In this document: one piece after another, positions 7,441 through 17,779 of the stretch
Position numbering within the stretch: position 1 is the stretch's first letter
How the letters are laid out: every line of letters starts with the position of its first letter
Origin: Nocardia mangyaensis
GTDB taxonomy: Bacteria > Actinomycetota > Actinomycetes > Mycobacteriales > Mycobacteriaceae
DNA: 64,000 bases
Direction of reading: 5' to 3'
NCBI RefSeq assembly: GCF_001886715.1
Contig: NZ_CP018082.1
Location: forward strand, 682,001-746,000
The notes under the pieces: generated by a model
Told to the model about the DNA's origin: nothing
Seen by the model: only the letters and a program-made list of their open reading frames with translations
Database searches by the model: none
Translations under genes and position numbers: made by a program

Positions 7441-8805
7441 TCAGTCGGTCGAGCGAATCGGCAGGACCAGCACCAGACGCGCGCCGCCGAGGCCGCTGGT
7501 CTCGAAATAGGTGCTGCCGCCGTGCAGTTGGGCCTGCTGGGCGACCAGTGCCAGGCCGAGGCCGGAGCCGCCCTTGGTCGCGCGGCTGCCACGGAAGAAC
7601 CGCTGGAACACGGCCTCGCGTTCGGCCGGAGGGATGCCGGAGCCGTTGTCGTCGACGGCGATGACGATGTGTTCGCCGTGGCGGTGCGCGGAGACGACCG
7701 CCTCGGTGGCACCGCCGTGGCGCACGGAGTTGGTGAGCGCGTTGTCCACGGCCAGGCGCAGACCGGCGGGCAGACCTCGGGTCACCAGCGCGGCGTCGGT
7801 GTCGATACGCACGGACAGGCCGGGGTTGTGACGCATCGCGTCGTGGGCGGCCTGGTCGCACAGGTCGGCCACATCGGTGGGCACGTGGTCGGCCTCGGCG
7901 GTGAGATCGCCGCGGGCCAGCCGTTCCAGCGCGGTGAGGGTGCTCTCCACGCGGGTCTCGTTGCGGGCGAGGTCGTCGAGGATCTCGCGGCGTTGTTCGT
8001 CGGTGAGGTCCAGGGTGCGCAGGACCTCGAGGTCGGTGCGGATCGCGGTGAGCGGGGTCCGCAGCTCGTGCGCGGACACGGCGGCGAAATCACGGGCGGT
8101 CTCCAGCGCGGCGGCGGTCTCGGCCTGTGCCTCGTCGACGCGGGCCAGCATGGTGTTGACCGCCTCGGCCAGCTTCACGGCCTCGTCGACCCCGGAACCG
8201 TCGACCGGTGGCGCCCCGGCGTCGGGGGCACCGAAAGCGCTGCGTGCCGACACCTGCCTGGTCAGCCTCACGATCGGGCCGACCGCGCGCCCGGCGAGCA
8301 GCCAGCCGAGCGCCGCGGCGGCCGCCACCGCGATCGCGGCGCCCGCGAGCACCCAGCGTTGTTGATCGGCGGTCGCCCGCGTGGCCTCGGTGGTCGGGAT
8401 GGCGAGTGAGACGGTTCGCCCCTGCGGCTGGTTCTCCGTGGTGGTCAGCACCCGGTAGGGCTGGTCGTTCACCTCGACGGTCTGCGAGCCGGGCGAAAGA
8501 TCCGGCAGCTGGGTCGAACTCGACGCGGTCACCTGACCGTTGTCGCGCACGGTGAGCGCCATGGTGGTCTGCAGGCCGGTCAGATTGACGAATCCGGTCG
8601 CCAGGACCGGCTCGATCAGCACGATGCGTGAGGCGATCTCGAGCTGCTGATCGGTTTGGGTCACATTGTTGCGTTCGATGGCCTGGAATCCGACGAACGC
8701 GGCGATCGAGACGATGATCACCGCACCGGCCGCCGCTGCGCCGGCCACCCGAGTTCGCAGCGAAAAAGATTGTCTCCGACGGCGTTTCGGTGGCGGCTCG
8801 GTCAT
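7441..8805 (-). CDS. prrB: sensor histidine kinase PrrB
   Basis: This is the 454-residue membrane kinase of the PrrAB two-component system. Order: basic cytoplasmic N-terminus, first membrane helix about 20-43, extracytoplasmic sensor about 45-150, second helix about 152-171, HAMP to about 228, dimerisation domain with phospho-acceptor His246 in [13 protein letters not shown], and a HATPase domain with N-box [21 protein letters not shown] and [10 protein letters not shown]. The acceptor motif and downstream [11 protein letters not shown] closely match mycobacterial PrrB (Rv0902c). Its start overlaps the prrA stop by four bases (ATGA), so the two are translationally coupled. Confidence 0.95.
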   Translation of the reverse strand: MTEPPPKRRRRQSFSLRTRVAGAAAAGAVIIVSIAAFVGFQAIERNNVTQTDQQLEIASRIVLIEPVLATGFVNLTGLQTTMALTVRDNGQVTASSSTQLPDLSPGSQTVEVNDQPYRVLTTTENQPQGRTVSLAIPTTEATRATADQQRWVLAGAAIAVAAAAALGWLLAGRAVGPIVRLTRQVSARSAFGAPDAGAPPVDGSGVDEAVKLAEAVNTMLARVDEAQAETAAALETARDFAAVSAHELRTPLTAIRTDLEVLRTLDLTDEQRREILDDLARNETRVESTLTALERLARGDLTAEADHVPTDVADLCDQAAHDAMRHNPGLSVRIDTDAALVTRGLPAGLRLAVDNALTNSVRHGGATEAVVSAHRHGEHIVIAVDDNGSGIPPAEREAVFQRFFRGSRATKGGSGLGLALVAQQAQLHGGSTYFETSGLGGARLVLVLPIRSTD

Positions 8806-9509
8806 TTCGGTTCCCTGAGCACGAATCCGACCCCGCGAATCGTATGCAGAATCCTTGGCGTGTCATCTATTTCGAGTTTGCGGCGCAGGTAGCCGACGAA
8901 CACATCGACGACATTCGTATCGGCTATGAAATCGTAGCCCCACACCAATTCCAGCAGCCGTTCTCTGGTGAGCACCACACCCGCATTCCGCGCCAACGTC
9001 GACAGCAATTCGAATTCCCTTTTGGTGAGCTCGATTTCCTGCCCGCGCACCAACGCGCGATACCCCGCGACATCGAGTTGCAGCGGCCCGACGGTGATCG
9101 CGCCGGGCGCCACCGTGTCGGGCGTGTCGGTCCGGCGGCGCAGCAGCGCGCGGATACGGGCCACCAGTTCCGCGAGCTCGAACGGCTTGACCAGATAGTC
9201 GTCGGCGCCGGACTCGAGCCCGGCGATCCGGTCGTCGACCGAGGCGCGTGCCGACAGCACGCAGATCGGCACGTCGTTGCCCATCGCGCGCAGCGCCGTC
9301 ACCACCCCGGCGCCGTCGAGGACCGGCATGTTCATGTCGAGCACCACCGCGTCGGGCGCCTGCTCGGCGACCGCCCGTAGTGCGGCCGCGCCGTCGCGCG
9401 CGACGAGCACCCGGAACCCGGAAAGCCGCAGGCCACGTTCGACCGAGGCGAGGACATCCTCGTCATCGTCGACGACCAGGACGGTGGAGGCAGCGCTACG
9501 TTCGGTCAC
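8802..9509 (-). CDS. prrA: response regulator PrrA
   Basis: This 235-residue OmpR/PhoB-family regulator is the partner of PrrB. The receiver domain (about 8-122) has the acidic pocket VVDDDED, phospho-acceptor Asp58 in [12 protein letters not shown] and Lys109 in DDYLVKPF. The C-terminal winged helix (about 138-233) includes [15 protein letters not shown] and [17 protein letters not shown]. It is near-identical in layout to M. tuberculosis PrrA (Rv0903c), a regulator that is essential there and linked to adaptation on infection. The gene is first in the prrA-prrB operon, with the promoter expected in the short gap before prpE. Confidence 0.95.
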   Translation of the reverse strand: MTERSAASTVLVVDDDEDVLASVERGLRLSGFRVLVARDGAAALRAVAEQAPDAVVLDMNMPVLDGAGVVTALRAMGNDVPICVLSARASVDDRIAGLESGADDYLVKPFELAELVARIRALLRRRTDTPDTVAPGAITVGPLQLDVAGYRALVRGQEIELTKREFELLSTLARNAGVVLTRERLLELVWGYDFIADTNVVDVFVGYLRRKLEIDDTPRILHTIRGVGFVLREPK

Positions 9510-9554
9510 GCCGCAATCCTATTGGCGTGCCCAGCTGTGCAACGGCCGCACCGC

Positions 9555-11609
9555 TCAGGAAGTCGGGGCCACCGGGTCGCCGTCGCGCTCGGCAGCGGTG
9601 TTGTCGGTGGGCGGGGCCGGGGTGCCGAGCGGGGGGTTGGCGAGGATGCGGTCCGAGAGCGCGGTGAGTACCGCCGGGTCCTCGATGGTGGCCGGGGTCT
9701 CGACCTGTTCACCGGCGGTGAGCTGGCGGATCGTCTTGCGCAGGATCTTGCCGGAGCGGGTCTTGGGCAGCCCGGTGACGATGATCGCGTCGTGCAGGGT
9801 GGCGATCGCGCCGATCTGGCCGCGCACCCGCTCGATCAGCTCGTCGCGCAGCTGCTCGGGATCGATCTCCACACCCTGCTTGAGTACCACGTAGGCCAGC
9901 GGCAGGCTGCCTTTGAGCTCGTCGGGCATGCCGATCACCGCGCATTCGGCGATGGCTTCGTGCCCGGAGATCGCGGCCTCGATACTGCCCGCCGAGAGCC
10001 GGTGCCCGGCGATGTTGATCACGTCGTCGCTGCGGCCGAGGACGTAGAGGTAGCCGTCCTCGTCGAAGTAGCCGGAGTCGCCGGTGAGGTAGTGGCCGGG
10101 GAAGGTCGCCAGGTAGGAGCGGATGAACCGCTCCCGATCGCGCCACAGGCCGGTCAGCGTGCCGGGCGGCAGCGGCAGTCCGATGACGATGTTGCCCTCG
10201 ACGCCGGTCGCCACCGGATTGCCGTTCGCGTCGAGCACCCGCAACCGGTAGCCGGGTACCGGCACACAGGCCGAACCCGCTTTGACGGGCAGTTCCTGCA
10301 GGCCGAGCGGGTCGGCGCAGATCGGCCAGCCGGTCTCGGTCTGCCACCAGTGATCGACCACCGGGCAGTCGTCCCGCCCGGCGAGCAGCACCTCGGAGGT
10401 CCACTCGAACGTGGCCGGGTCGAGACGCTCGCCCGCGCAGAACAGCGCCCGCAGCCGGGACAGATCGGAGCGGTGGGCGATGGTGGCTTCCGGGTCGGCG
10501 CGGCGGATCGCGCGCAACGCGGTCGGCGCGGTGAACAGCACCCGCACGTCGTGCTCGTCGACGATCCGCCAGAAGACGCCCGCGTCGGGGGTGCCGACCG
10601 GTTTGCCCTCGTAGAGCACGGTCGTCGCGCCGATCAGCAGGGGCGCGTAGATGATGTAGGAGTGGCCGACGACCCAGCCGACATCGGAGGACGCCCAGAA
10701 CACCTCACCCGGGTTGACGTTGTAGATGTTGCGCATCGACCACGACAGCGCGACCGCGTGCCCGCCGTTGTCGCGGACCACGCCCTTGGGCCGTCCGGTG
10801 GTCCCCGAGGTGTAGAGGATGTAGAGCGGATCGGTCGCGGCCACCGAGACCGGCTCGGCGGGGGACACCCCGGCGATGGTGGCGTCCCAGTCGACCCAGC
10901 GGGCCGCGACGGTCTGCTCCGAGGACGGCAGCACGTCGGTGGCGGGCATCGCGGCGGAGAACTCGATGGTCGGGAACTGCGGCCGCTGCTTGACGATCAC
11001 GGTGCGCACCGAGGCGGTCGTCGTCAGGTCGAGGGCCTGCATCACGATCGGCGGGTAGTCGACGCGGCGGTGGGGTTCCAGCCCGCCCGAGGCGGTGATC
11101 ACCAGGACCGGTTCGGCGTCGTCGATGCGGGCCGCGAGCTCGGGCGCGGCGAACCCGCCGAACACCACCGAGTGCACCGCCCCGATACGCGCGCAGGCCA
11201 ACATGGCGACGACCGCTTCGGGGATCATCGGCAGATAGATCACCACTCGATCACCGGCCACCACGCCGAGATCGCGCATGGCTCCGGCGAATCGGGCTAC
11301 TTCGTCGAGCAATTCGGCATAGGTATAAACGGAAGTGGTGTCCGTCATAGCGGAGACATATATGAGGGCGGGTTGATCGGCGTGTCCGCCCTCGGCGACG
11401 GTGCCCGCTCGCACATGGCGGTCCAGCGCGTTCACGCAGGTATTGAGCCGGGCATCGGGGAACCAGCGAGCCGAACGCTTGTCGGCGGCGTCGAGGATCT
11501 GCTGTGGTTCGACATCCCACTCGATGCTCTGAGCTGCGGAGGACCAGAACTCGGCCGGGTCGACCAGACTGGTCTGATAGACCGGCCGGTACTCGTGTTC
11601 GGTGTCCAA
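9555..11609 (-). CDS. prpE: propionyl-CoA synthetase / acetyl-CoA synthetase-like ligase
   Basis: This 684-residue ANL-superfamily acyl-CoA synthetase activates a short acid through an acyl-AMP and then forms the CoA thioester. The adenylate loop YTSGTTGRPKG is at 266-276, WWQTETGWP and YLTGDSGYFDEDGY are the mid-domain motifs, and the catalytic C-terminal lysine loop PKTRSGKILRK lies near residue 620. The YRPVYQTSLVDPAEFW start and GGFAAPELAARIDDA favour PrpE over Acs. The product propionyl-CoA could feed the methylcitrate cycle. The last 60 residues are low-complexity. The start at 11609 is the first ATG of the conserved frame. Confidence 0.88.
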   Translation of the reverse strand: MDTEHEYRPVYQTSLVDPAEFWSSAAQSIEWDVEPQQILDAADKRSARWFPDARLNTCVNALDRHVRAGTVAEGGHADQPALIYVSAMTDTTSVYTYAELLDEVARFAGAMRDLGVVAGDRVVIYLPMIPEAVVAMLACARIGAVHSVVFGGFAAPELAARIDDAEPVLVITASGGLEPHRRVDYPPIVMQALDLTTTASVRTVIVKQRPQFPTIEFSAAMPATDVLPSSEQTVAARWVDWDATIAGVSPAEPVSVAATDPLYILYTSGTTGRPKGVVRDNGGHAVALSWSMRNIYNVNPGEVFWASSDVGWVVGHSYIIYAPLLIGATTVLYEGKPVGTPDAGVFWRIVDEHDVRVLFTAPTALRAIRRADPEATIAHRSDLSRLRALFCAGERLDPATFEWTSEVLLAGRDDCPVVDHWWQTETGWPICADPLGLQELPVKAGSACVPVPGYRLRVLDANGNPVATGVEGNIVIGLPLPPGTLTGLWRDRERFIRSYLATFPGHYLTGDSGYFDEDGYLYVLGRSDDVINIAGHRLSAGSIEAAISGHEAIAECAVIGMPDELKGSLPLAYVVLKQGVEIDPEQLRDELIERVRGQIGAIATLHDAIIVTGLPKTRSGKILRKTIRQLTAGEQVETPATIEDPAVLTALSDRILANPPLGTPAPPTDNTAAERDGDPVAPTS

Positions 11610-11930
11610 CCCCGTGACTCCCTAGCCTCGCTTCGATGCCCGCTCGATAGATCCTGATGATTGTGGCAGACTTCACGCGACACCCGAGGGGGTGCCGCGA
11701 CCTTTGGTTTTGCCTGGAACGGGCAGGTCATCGCGCGGACCTCGACCGGGAGTCAGCCAAGAAGTTATTGATCCGTTAGAATCTGATGTCACTTATTCGG
11801 GCAGTCGTAGACGCAATTTCTCGGCCAGCCGCAGTTCTCGGCCAGCACCGCCTGGCGAGCCAGCATTGCGCGTGTGGAGGTTCGCTGATGGCGCTTGGTA
11901 GACGAGGCCAGTTTGGAAAGTGAGTGGGAG
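11610..11930. other. intergenic region between prpE and the conservon
   Basis: This 321-bp divergent promoter region contains no convincing gene. A TAGAAT hexamer (11777-11782) is a plausible -10 element for the conservon, without a good -35 partner. The 12-mer TTCTCGGCCAGC occurs twice, 17 bp apart (11819 and 11836). Near the 3' end an out-of-frame ATG at 11887 starts a five-codon frame ending in TAG, just before the conservon start. Confidence 0.5.
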
Positions 11931-14900
11931 ATGCGTGACGCCGCTAGGTCCGGCAGCAAGCGCTGGGCGCTCGGCAACTGGGACCTGCGTTGGAAGGTTA
12001 CGGCCGTGCTGGCCGTGCCACTCGCGGTCGCGGTCGGGCTCGGCGTGTCGAGAATTACCGCTGAGTTCTCGGAGGCCAACCGGCTGTCGAGCATCAACGA
12101 GCAGGTAGACACGATTCCATCGGTCACCGGGCTGAGCGCTACCTCGGCCAGGGTGACGGGTAGCCAGATGGTCCCCGCCGGGCCGGGGGTCACCCTGGTC
12201 ACCGACCAGGACCTCACCGACCTCGACGCCGCGATCGGCGCGGCCGAGGCCTCACTGGGCAGGCTCACCGACCTGCCGAAGGCACACGACGCGCTCGAGC
12301 GGATGATCGCGCAGGCCAAGTCCGTGCGTGCGCAGGGCAAGGCGCTGACCTCCTCGGCCGAACCGGCGCTGGCCGCCGTCGATCAGGTGCGCCGCGACAG
12401 CGTGTCCATCGTGGAGACCACCGTCGCGCAGGTGAGCGACCCGGTGATGGACACCGCCAAGCTGCGCCTGGTCGACGCGCTCAACACCCGCTCGGTCCTC
12501 GTCTCCGAGCTCGCCGCCATCTCCGAGATCCTGCGTGGCCTGCCGACCGGTCAGCAGAACTACCTCACCGGTGTCGGCACCGAGTTGCACATGCTCGATG
12601 TGCTCGCCAACCGGTTGCCCGACGGCAACCAGGTGATCGCCGATCTGCAGGCGCAGGCAGGCATCCGCCAGAACCTGATGAGCGGTCCCGACGTCCAGGC
12701 GGGCAAGCTGCCGGTCGGCGAGATGCGTACCTCGCTGTACACCAGTCTCGTCGGCTATCAGGGCCTCGTCGACGAGGCATCCAGGGACATCGAGATCGCG
12801 ATGGACGATCTCACCTCATCGGCCGCGACCGGTGCCTGGACCTACACCGGCGTCGTCATCGCCACCATCCTCGCCGCGCTCCTGCTGGCTGTGTTCGTCG
12901 CCCGCTCGATGATCGTGCCGCTGCACCGGCTGCGCCTGGCCGCGCTGCGCGTCGCCGAATCCGATCTGCCGCACGAGGTCGCCCAGCTCCGCAACGGCGC
13001 CGCCCCTGAGGACGTGCCGCTCGAGCCGATGCCGGTGCGCTCCGACGAGGAGATCGGCCAGCTCGCCCGCGCCGTCGACGACATCCACGGCCAGGCGCTG
13101 CGCCTGGCCAGTGACCAAGCGCAGATGCGTTCCCAGGTCAACGACATGTTCGAGACCCTGGCCCGGCGCTCCAAGTCGCTCGTCGACCATCAGCTCACCC
13201 TCATCGAGGCGATGGAGTACGACGAGAAGGACCCGCGCCTGCTCGAGAACCTCTTCCGGCTCGACCACCTCGCGGCGCGCATGCGGCGTAACGGTGACAA
13301 CCTGCTCATCCTCGCCGGTACCAAGCAGCGGCGTACCAAGTCCGCGCCGGTCGAGATCGCCGACGTGCTGCGTGCCGCGATCTCCGAGGTCGAGGACTAC
13401 GAGCGGGTCAAGCTCGGCGCCACCCCACGCGGTTCGCTGGTCGAACCGGCCGCCTCCGACCTGGCGCACCTGTTCGCCGAGCTGCTCGACAACGCGCTGC
13501 GGGCCTCCCCGCCGGAGACCGACGTCAAGTTCACCTTCGCCCAGGCCCACGACCAGGGTCTGCTGATCGAGGTGGCCGACCGCGGTATCGGTATGCCGCC
13601 CGCGGAGATGACCGACATCAACCGCAGGCTCGAGCAGGCCGCCGAGCCCGGTCCCGACACCGCCCGCCACATGGGTCTGTTCGTGGTCGGCAGGCTGGCC
13701 GAGCGGCACGGGCTCACCGTGCGGCTGCGTCCGACCTTCGACACTGCGCGTGATCCCGGCGTCACCGTCACCGTGCACGTCCCGGTCGGCCTGATCGTCG
13801 CGGGCGCCGGTGGGCCGATGGTGCCGCCGCAGCAGCTCTCGCAGCAGCAGCGCCCGAACCCGCAGAACCAGCCGAACCCACAGAACCCGCAGAACCAGCC
13901 GCCGCCGAGCACCATGCAGACCCGCGCGATCACCCGGACTCCGGGTGGCAACGTGATGGTCACCGTCGACCCCGGTGTCAGCGGCCCGATCGCGGCCGGC
14001 CCCGGTGGCGGGTTGCCGCAGCGTCAGCCGGGCAATTCGATGGCGCAGGGGCTGCAGCAGGACGCGGCCGAGCAGTCCTCGCCGACTTTGCGTCCGCCCG
14101 CACCCGGTCAGGGCAATGTTCCGCAGCGTGGCAAGCTGGCCGCGGCGAGCCTGCCCAAGCGCTCGGTGACACCGGGCGGACCGCCTCGCCCGCCGGGACA
14201 GCCTGGTGCGCCGGGACCGCAGGGCGGCCCGGGTGAGCAGAAGCCCGCCGCGGCGCCGTCGTCGTCCGGTGGTCTGCCGGTGCGTCAGCCCGGCGCCAAT
14301 GGTGCGCCGTCGCGCGCCGATACGCCGCAGCCGCCGCGTGATGCCGCGCCGCCGCAGCGGGGGAGCGCCCCAGGTGGCCTGCCGCAGCGTTCGCCGGGCG
14401 CCAATGGCGCGCCGCAGCGTGATCCGTCCTCGGGTCTCCCACAGCGTGATCCGTCGAACCGCCTGCCCCAGCGTGAGCCGACCGGCGGCCTGCCGCAGCG
14501 TGAGCCGACCGGCGGCCTGCCGCAGCGTGAGCCGACCGGCGGCCTGCCGCAGCGTGAGCCGACCGGTGGTTTGCCGCAGCGTGACCAAACCGGTGGGCTC
14601 CCGCCGCGTGATCCGGCGACCGGTCTGCCGCAGCGTGGCCCCGGTGCCCAGCGTGATCCGACCGGTGGTCTGCCGCAGCGTGATCCGTCCTCCGGTCTGC
14701 CGCAGCGTGGTGGGCAGGGTGGCGCCGCACCGCAGCGAGACTCCGAGCCGGTGCAGCGTGACCCGTCGACCGGTCTGCCGCAGCGCGCGAACCCGGTCAA
14801 CGGTCTGCCGCAGCGTGATCCGGTACCGCGTCTGCCGCACCGGGACCAGACCGGTGGTCTGCCCCAGCGTGAGCCGACTGGCGGTCTCCCGCAGCGTGAC

Positions 14901-15815
14901 CCCAGTGGTCAGCGTGATCCGGCCACCGGCCTCCCACAGCGTGACCCCAGTGGTCAGCGTGAGCCGACTGGCGGTCTCCCGCAGCGTGACCAGACCGGTG
15001 GTCTGCCCCAGCGTGACCCGGTCAACGGTCTCCCGCAGCGTGATTCGACTGGTGGTCTGCCCCAGCGTGATCCGGCTTCCGGTCTCCCGCAGCGCGACGA
15101 TCGGCCGACCGGTCTGCCGCAGCGCGACCCCGCGGGCCAGCGCCCGGCCGGTGGTCTGCCGCAGCGTGATCCGGCCGACAACGGCGGGCCGCAGCGCTCG
15201 CCCGCGTCCGGTCTGCCGCCCCGGGATGCCCCCAACAGCCCGGCTGGGCCGAATGGGCTGCCGCAACGTGCTCCCGGGGCTACTGTGGTACCGCAGGCGA
15301 ACGCTGAGCCCGGAGTGGCTCTGCCCCAACGGGATCGGGATCCTGCAGGGCCGGAGGGCGCTGCGTCGGCAGGGCGCGATCCGGGTCGGCACAGCTACCG
15401 GTCGAATCCGGCCAAGGCTGCGTCGTTCTTCCAGACCAGGTTGCAGCCGGCACCGGAAGGCGATTCCGTCATGGGCGGCACGCCGATCTTCGCGGAGATG
15501 ATGTCGGCGTGGCTCACGGACGAGAATTCCGACCGGTCCCAGATGGCCGCCGCCTTCGAATCCCCCGGTGACGAAGGATGGCAGGCCGCACGCCGGGCCA
15601 GCGAGGCCAAGCCCGAGGTACGGACCGCTGCGGGCTTGCCTCAGCGCAGCCCGGGCGGAAGGCTCGTACCCGGTGGTGTCACCGGTAAGGCCGACAGCAC
15701 CCCGACCCGTGATCCCGAAACGATCAGGTCCAGCTTGAGTCGTCACCAGCAAGGCGTCCGGGATGGCCGAGCGATGAAGGCAATGAACCTAACCGGAGAT
15801 AAAGGAGACCGATGA
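11931..15815 (+). CDS. conservon sensor ATPase/histidine-kinase-like protein (CvnA type)
   Basis: The product is about 1,294 residues. A membrane helix (about 22-41) is followed by a nitrate/nitrite-sensor-like extracytoplasmic domain (about 45-300), a second helix (about 302-330), HAMP, a helical dimerisation region ([20 protein letters not shown]) and a HATPase fold with N-box [10 protein letters not shown] near residue 515 and DRGIGMPP. The last 600 or so residues are a Pro/Gln/Arg-rich tail of LPQR repeats. The ATG at 11931 is preferred (GTGGGAG just upstream); a TTG at 11895 in frame would add 12 residues. It starts the four-gene conservon and overlaps the next gene by ATGA. CvnA proteins are thought to transmit a membrane signal to the small GTPase; the signal here is unknown. 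Confidence 0.88.
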   Translation: MRDAARSGSKRWALGNWDLRWKVTAVLAVPLAVAVGLGVSRITAEFSEANRLSSINEQVDTIPSVTGLSATSARVTGSQMVPAGPGVTLVTDQDLTDLDAAIGAAEASLGRLTDLPKAHDALERMIAQAKSVRAQGKALTSSAEPALAAVDQVRRDSVSIVETTVAQVSDPVMDTAKLRLVDALNTRSVLVSELAAISEILRGLPTGQQNYLTGVGTELHMLDVLANRLPDGNQVIADLQAQAGIRQNLMSGPDVQAGKLPVGEMRTSLYTSLVGYQGLVDEASRDIEIAMDDLTSSAATGAWTYTGVVIATILAALLLAVFVARSMIVPLHRLRLAALRVAESDLPHEVAQLRNGAAPEDVPLEPMPVRSDEEIGQLARAVDDIHGQALRLASDQAQMRSQVNDMFETLARRSKSLVDHQLTLIEAMEYDEKDPRLLENLFRLDHLAARMRRNGDNLLILAGTKQRRTKSAPVEIADVLRAAISEVEDYERVKLGATPRGSLVEPAASDLAHLFAELLDNALRASPPETDVKFTFAQAHDQGLLIEVADRGIGMPPAEMTDINRRLEQAAEPGPDTARHMGLFVVGRLAERHGLTVRLRPTFDTARDPGVTVTVHVPVGLIVAGAGGPMVPPQQLSQQQRPNPQNQPNPQNPQNQPPPSTMQTRAITRTPGGNVMVTVDPGVSGPIAAGPGGGLPQRQPGNSMAQGLQQDAAEQSSPTLRPPAPGQGNVPQRGKLAAASLPKRSVTPGGPPRPPGQPGAPGPQGGPGEQKPAAAPSSSGGLPVRQPGANGAPSRADTPQPPRDAAPPQRGSAPGGLPQRSPGANGAPQRDPSSGLPQRDPSNRLPQREPTGGLPQREPTGGLPQREPTGGLPQREPTGGLPQRDQTGGLPPRDPATGLPQRGPGAQRDPTGGLPQRDPSSGLPQRGGQGGAAPQRDSEPVQRDPSTGLPQRANPVNGLPQRDPVPRLPHRDQTGGLPQREPTGGLPQRDPSGQRDPATGLPQRDPSGQREPTGGLPQRDQTGGLPQRDPVNGLPQRDSTGGLPQRDPASGLPQRDDRPTGLPQRDPAGQRPAGGLPQRDPADNGGPQRSPASGLPPRDAPNSPAGPNGLPQRAPGATVVPQANAEPGVALPQRDRDPAGPEGAASAGRDPGRHSYRSNPAKAASFFQTRLQPAPEGDSVMGGTPIFAEMMSAWLTDENSDRSQMAAAFESPGDEGWQAARRASEAKPEVRTAAGLPQRSPGGRLVPGGVTGKADSTPTRDPETIRSSLSRHQQGVRDGRAMKAMNLTGDKGDR
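14010..15330 (+). repeat. LPQR coding repeat array in the conservon sensor tail
   Basis: About 26 exact LPQR tetrapeptides are spread through this segment, mostly in the form GLPQRDPxx or GGLPQREPT. Around 14469-14577 a 27-bp unit is repeated nearly perfectly four times (nine codons each). Elsewhere units of 27-36 bp are degenerate. The repeat is Arg/Asp-charged and proline-rich and predicts a long disordered tail. The array makes this stretch prone to length change by slippage or recombination. Confidence 0.9.
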
Positions 15816-16225
15816 ACCCCGATCTAGGTGGTACGAACCGTCAGCTGGATTGGCTGGTTTCGAACTTCGCCAACGAGGTTCCTGGCGTAGCCCATGCCGT
15901 CCTGGTCTCGGCTGACGGCCTGCTGATGGCCGCGAGCGCACAGCTTCCGGTCGACCGCGCGGAACAGCTCTCCGCCGTGACCGCCGGACTGGCGAGCCTT
16001 TCCGTTGGTGTGTCGAATCTGTTCGAAGGCGGTACGGTACTGCAGTCCGTCGTCGAGATGGAGCACGGCTACCTACTGCTCATGGCAGTCGGTGACGGCT
16101 CTTATCTAGCGGTCCTGACCAATACGTCTTGCGACATCGGTCAGGTCGGATACGAAATGGCCTTGTTGGTCGAGCGTGTGGGTCAGACCGTGCAGGCCAC
16201 GCCACGCGTCACGATGGGTTCCTGA
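15812..16225 (+). CDS. roadblock/LC7-domain protein (CvnB type)
   Basis: This 137-residue single-domain roadblock/LC7 protein begins [25 protein letters not shown], with the central LMAASAQLP and a [20 protein letters not shown] strand pair. The fold is the MglB-like partner of the small GTPase encoded two genes downstream, and may act as its GTPase-activating or exchange partner (inference from the family). The start codon overlaps the stop of the sensor gene (ATGA), a sign of translational coupling. Confidence 0.93.
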   Translation: MNPDLGGTNRQLDWLVSNFANEVPGVAHAVLVSADGLLMAASAQLPVDRAEQLSAVTAGLASLSVGVSNLFEGGTVLQSVVEMEHGYLLLMAVGDGSYLAVLTNTSCDIGQVGYEMALLVERVGQTVQATPRVTMGS

Positions 16226-16232
16226 TGGTGGG

Positions 16233-16607
16233 ATGGACATAGACGATCACCGCATGGGGAGCTCCGAGCCCAGTCTCGTCCGCCCGTACTCGCTGACTGC
16301 CGGTCGTACCAGACCGGCGGTCGAGTTGGCGCTGGAGGCTCTCGTTGCATCGCATCCGGTCGCCATGGAGCGGCAGTTCGAACTGAACAACCTCGAGACG
16401 TCCATCGTGGAGTTGTGCAGGCAATCGCCGTCCGTCGCCGAGATAGCCGCCCAATTGGGTATCCCGATCGGGGTGGCGCGGGTACTCGTGGCCGACCTCA
16501 TCGAGGCCGGTCATGTGCGGGTCTCGGCGACTTTGAAAGACGATTCCAGCGACGATGAACGTCGCGAGCTGATCGAAAGGGTTCTCAGTGGACTCCGGCG
16601 TATTTGA
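16233..16607 (+). CDS. DUF742 protein (CvnC type)
   Basis: The 124-residue protein has the DUF742 hallmarks: LVRPYSLTAGRTRP near the start, then a winged-helix-like region (SIVELCRQSPSVAEIAAQLG, VARVLVADLIEAGHV). It is probably an adaptor; DUF742 is almost confined to conservons. The ATG at 16233 follows GGTGGGATGG; another in-frame ATG at 16254 is possible. It begins 7 bp after the roadblock gene and its end overlaps the GTPase gene by 20 bp. Confidence 0.9.
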   Translation: MDIDDHRMGSSEPSLVRPYSLTAGRTRPAVELALEALVASHPVAMERQFELNNLETSIVELCRQSPSVAEIAAQLGIPIGVARVLVADLIEAGHVRVSATLKDDSSDDERRELIERVLSGLRRI

Positions 16608-17190
16608 TTCGACGGCGCAGGTCGACACCCGCACGAGCAAGCCGACTTCGGCGAAGATCGTTGTCGCCGGTGGCTTCGGTGTCGGTAAGACCACGTTGGT
16701 CGGTGCGGTGTCGGAGATCGTTCCGCTGCGCACCGAGGCGTTGGTGACCAACGCCAGTACCGGAATCGACAACCTGACCGGCATCCCGATGAAGTCGACC
16801 ACCACGGTGGCGATGGACTTCGGCCGGATCAGCCTCGCCGACGACTTGGTCCTGTACCTGTTCGGCACGCCCGGCCAGTACCGGTTCTGGTTCATGTGGG
16901 ACGACCTGATCCGCGGCGCCATCGGCGCCGTGGTGCTGGTCGACACCCGCAGGCTGGAAGACAGCTTCGCCGCGGTCGACTACTTCGAGGCCCGTGGGCT
17001 GCCGTTCCTGGTGGCGCTCAACGAGTTCGACGACGCGCCGAAGTACCCGCTGGAGGACATCCGCCAGGCCCTCGCGGTTCCCGCCGACGTGCCGATCATG
17101 TCGATCGACGCCCGTCGCCGGGAACCGGCCAAGCAGGCCCTGGTCTCGCTCACCGAGTACGCGCTACGCAAGGTGATGCAGGGCTTCTGA
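16588..17190 (+). CDS. conservon small GTPase (CvnD type)
   Basis: This 200-residue Ras-like/MglA-related GTP-binding protein has a P-loop in VAGGFGVGKTTLVGAV and a switch-region Thr in TTTVAMDFGRI. The G3-like motif is FGTPGQYRFWFMWDD, where Gly-Thr-Pro replaces the usual DxxG Asp, as is normal in this family. The base-specificity motif is ALNEFDD. The GTG start at 16588 lies inside the 3' end of the DUF742 gene. It completes the conservon; a hairpin terminator follows. Confidence 0.92.
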   Translation: MDSGVFDSTAQVDTRTSKPTSAKIVVAGGFGVGKTTLVGAVSEIVPLRTEALVTNASTGIDNLTGIPMKSTTTVAMDFGRISLADDLVLYLFGTPGQYRFWFMWDDLIRGAIGAVVLVDTRRLEDSFAAVDYFEARGLPFLVALNEFDDAPKYPLEDIRQALAVPADVPIMSIDARRREPAKQALVSLTEYALRKVMQGF

Positions 17191-17197
17191 ACCGAGA

Positions 17198-17228
17198 CGG
17201 GGCTGCCGCGATGAAGGCCGCAGCCCCG
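17198..17228 (+). terminator. terminator after the conservon
   Basis: CGGGGCTGC (17198-17206) pairs perfectly with GCAGCCCCG (17220-17228) around a 13-nt loop, 8 bp after the GTPase stop codon. The next gene runs leftward and ends at 17243, so the hairpin can serve both. Confidence 0.65.
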
Positions 17229-17242
17229 CCCTCGTTTCCGGG

Positions 17243-17697
17243 TCACGACTCCGGTTCAGGGTCTGGTCGTGTCCAGCCCAGGATCATGGCCGGTGCGCAA
17301 CCACCGGCCCTGAGTGCTGCCATCATCAAGAGCCCGCCCGCGTAGGCGGTGCGGTAGGCGTCGGCTTCCGGTGCGAAGGTCCCGGCGACGATCAGGTATG
17401 CCAGCGGCGGCAGCGTCAGTGACTGGGTGAGTGCCAGTCCGACCGAGCGCGCCTTGTTACGTTCGGCGATCTCGAATTCGTCGAGCATCGGTTCCGGCGC
17501 GTGATCCTGCCCGCGGAGGCGATGCGCAGCATCGTCCAGCCGGGCAGGAACAGCAGGACGGCGACCGCGACGACGACCGGCGCGGCGGCCATATCCAGCG
17601 CGGCCAGCAGCCCGGCCATCGTCAGCCCGAGCAGGGCGATCACGACACCGCCCACGAGCAGGCGGCGACGGGCCTGCGGCCGCCAACTCGTCAGCAT
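17243..17697 (-). pseudogene. small four-helix membrane protein gene with one frameshift
   Basis: From the ATG at 17697 the frame reads MLTSWRPQARRRLLVGG, then two hydrophobic helices and LPGWTMLRIASAG. Coding then continues in another frame (QDHAPEPMLDEFEIAERNKA, two more helices, APAMILGWTRPDPEPES). The break is at a run of three G near 17510-17512 on the minus strand; one extra G would restore a single frame of 151 residues. Both halves look under protein-level constraint, so the loss is recent or a sequencing error. I do not recognise the family beyond a small polytopic membrane protein. Confidence 0.75.
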
Positions 17698-17779
17698 CCC
17701 CGCGCTGCGCTCCTCCTGGATCAGCCAGCGCGTTCGACTTGGCGGGAAGTCGAAGTAGCAGGCGCTGTTCGCTGTCAGG

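Noticed and set aside
9522..11657. 711-codon plus-strand frame across prpE
   Set aside because: Antisense shadow of a gene with full ANL motifs; His/Arg/Gly-rich text typical of the complement of high-GC coding DNA.
12816..15752. 978-codon open frame on the minus strand of the conservon sensor gene
   Set aside because: It is opposite a gene with clear domains, and consists of Arg/Thr/Leu-rich low-complexity text produced by the LPQR repeat in GC-rich DNA. No start signal or protein family features.
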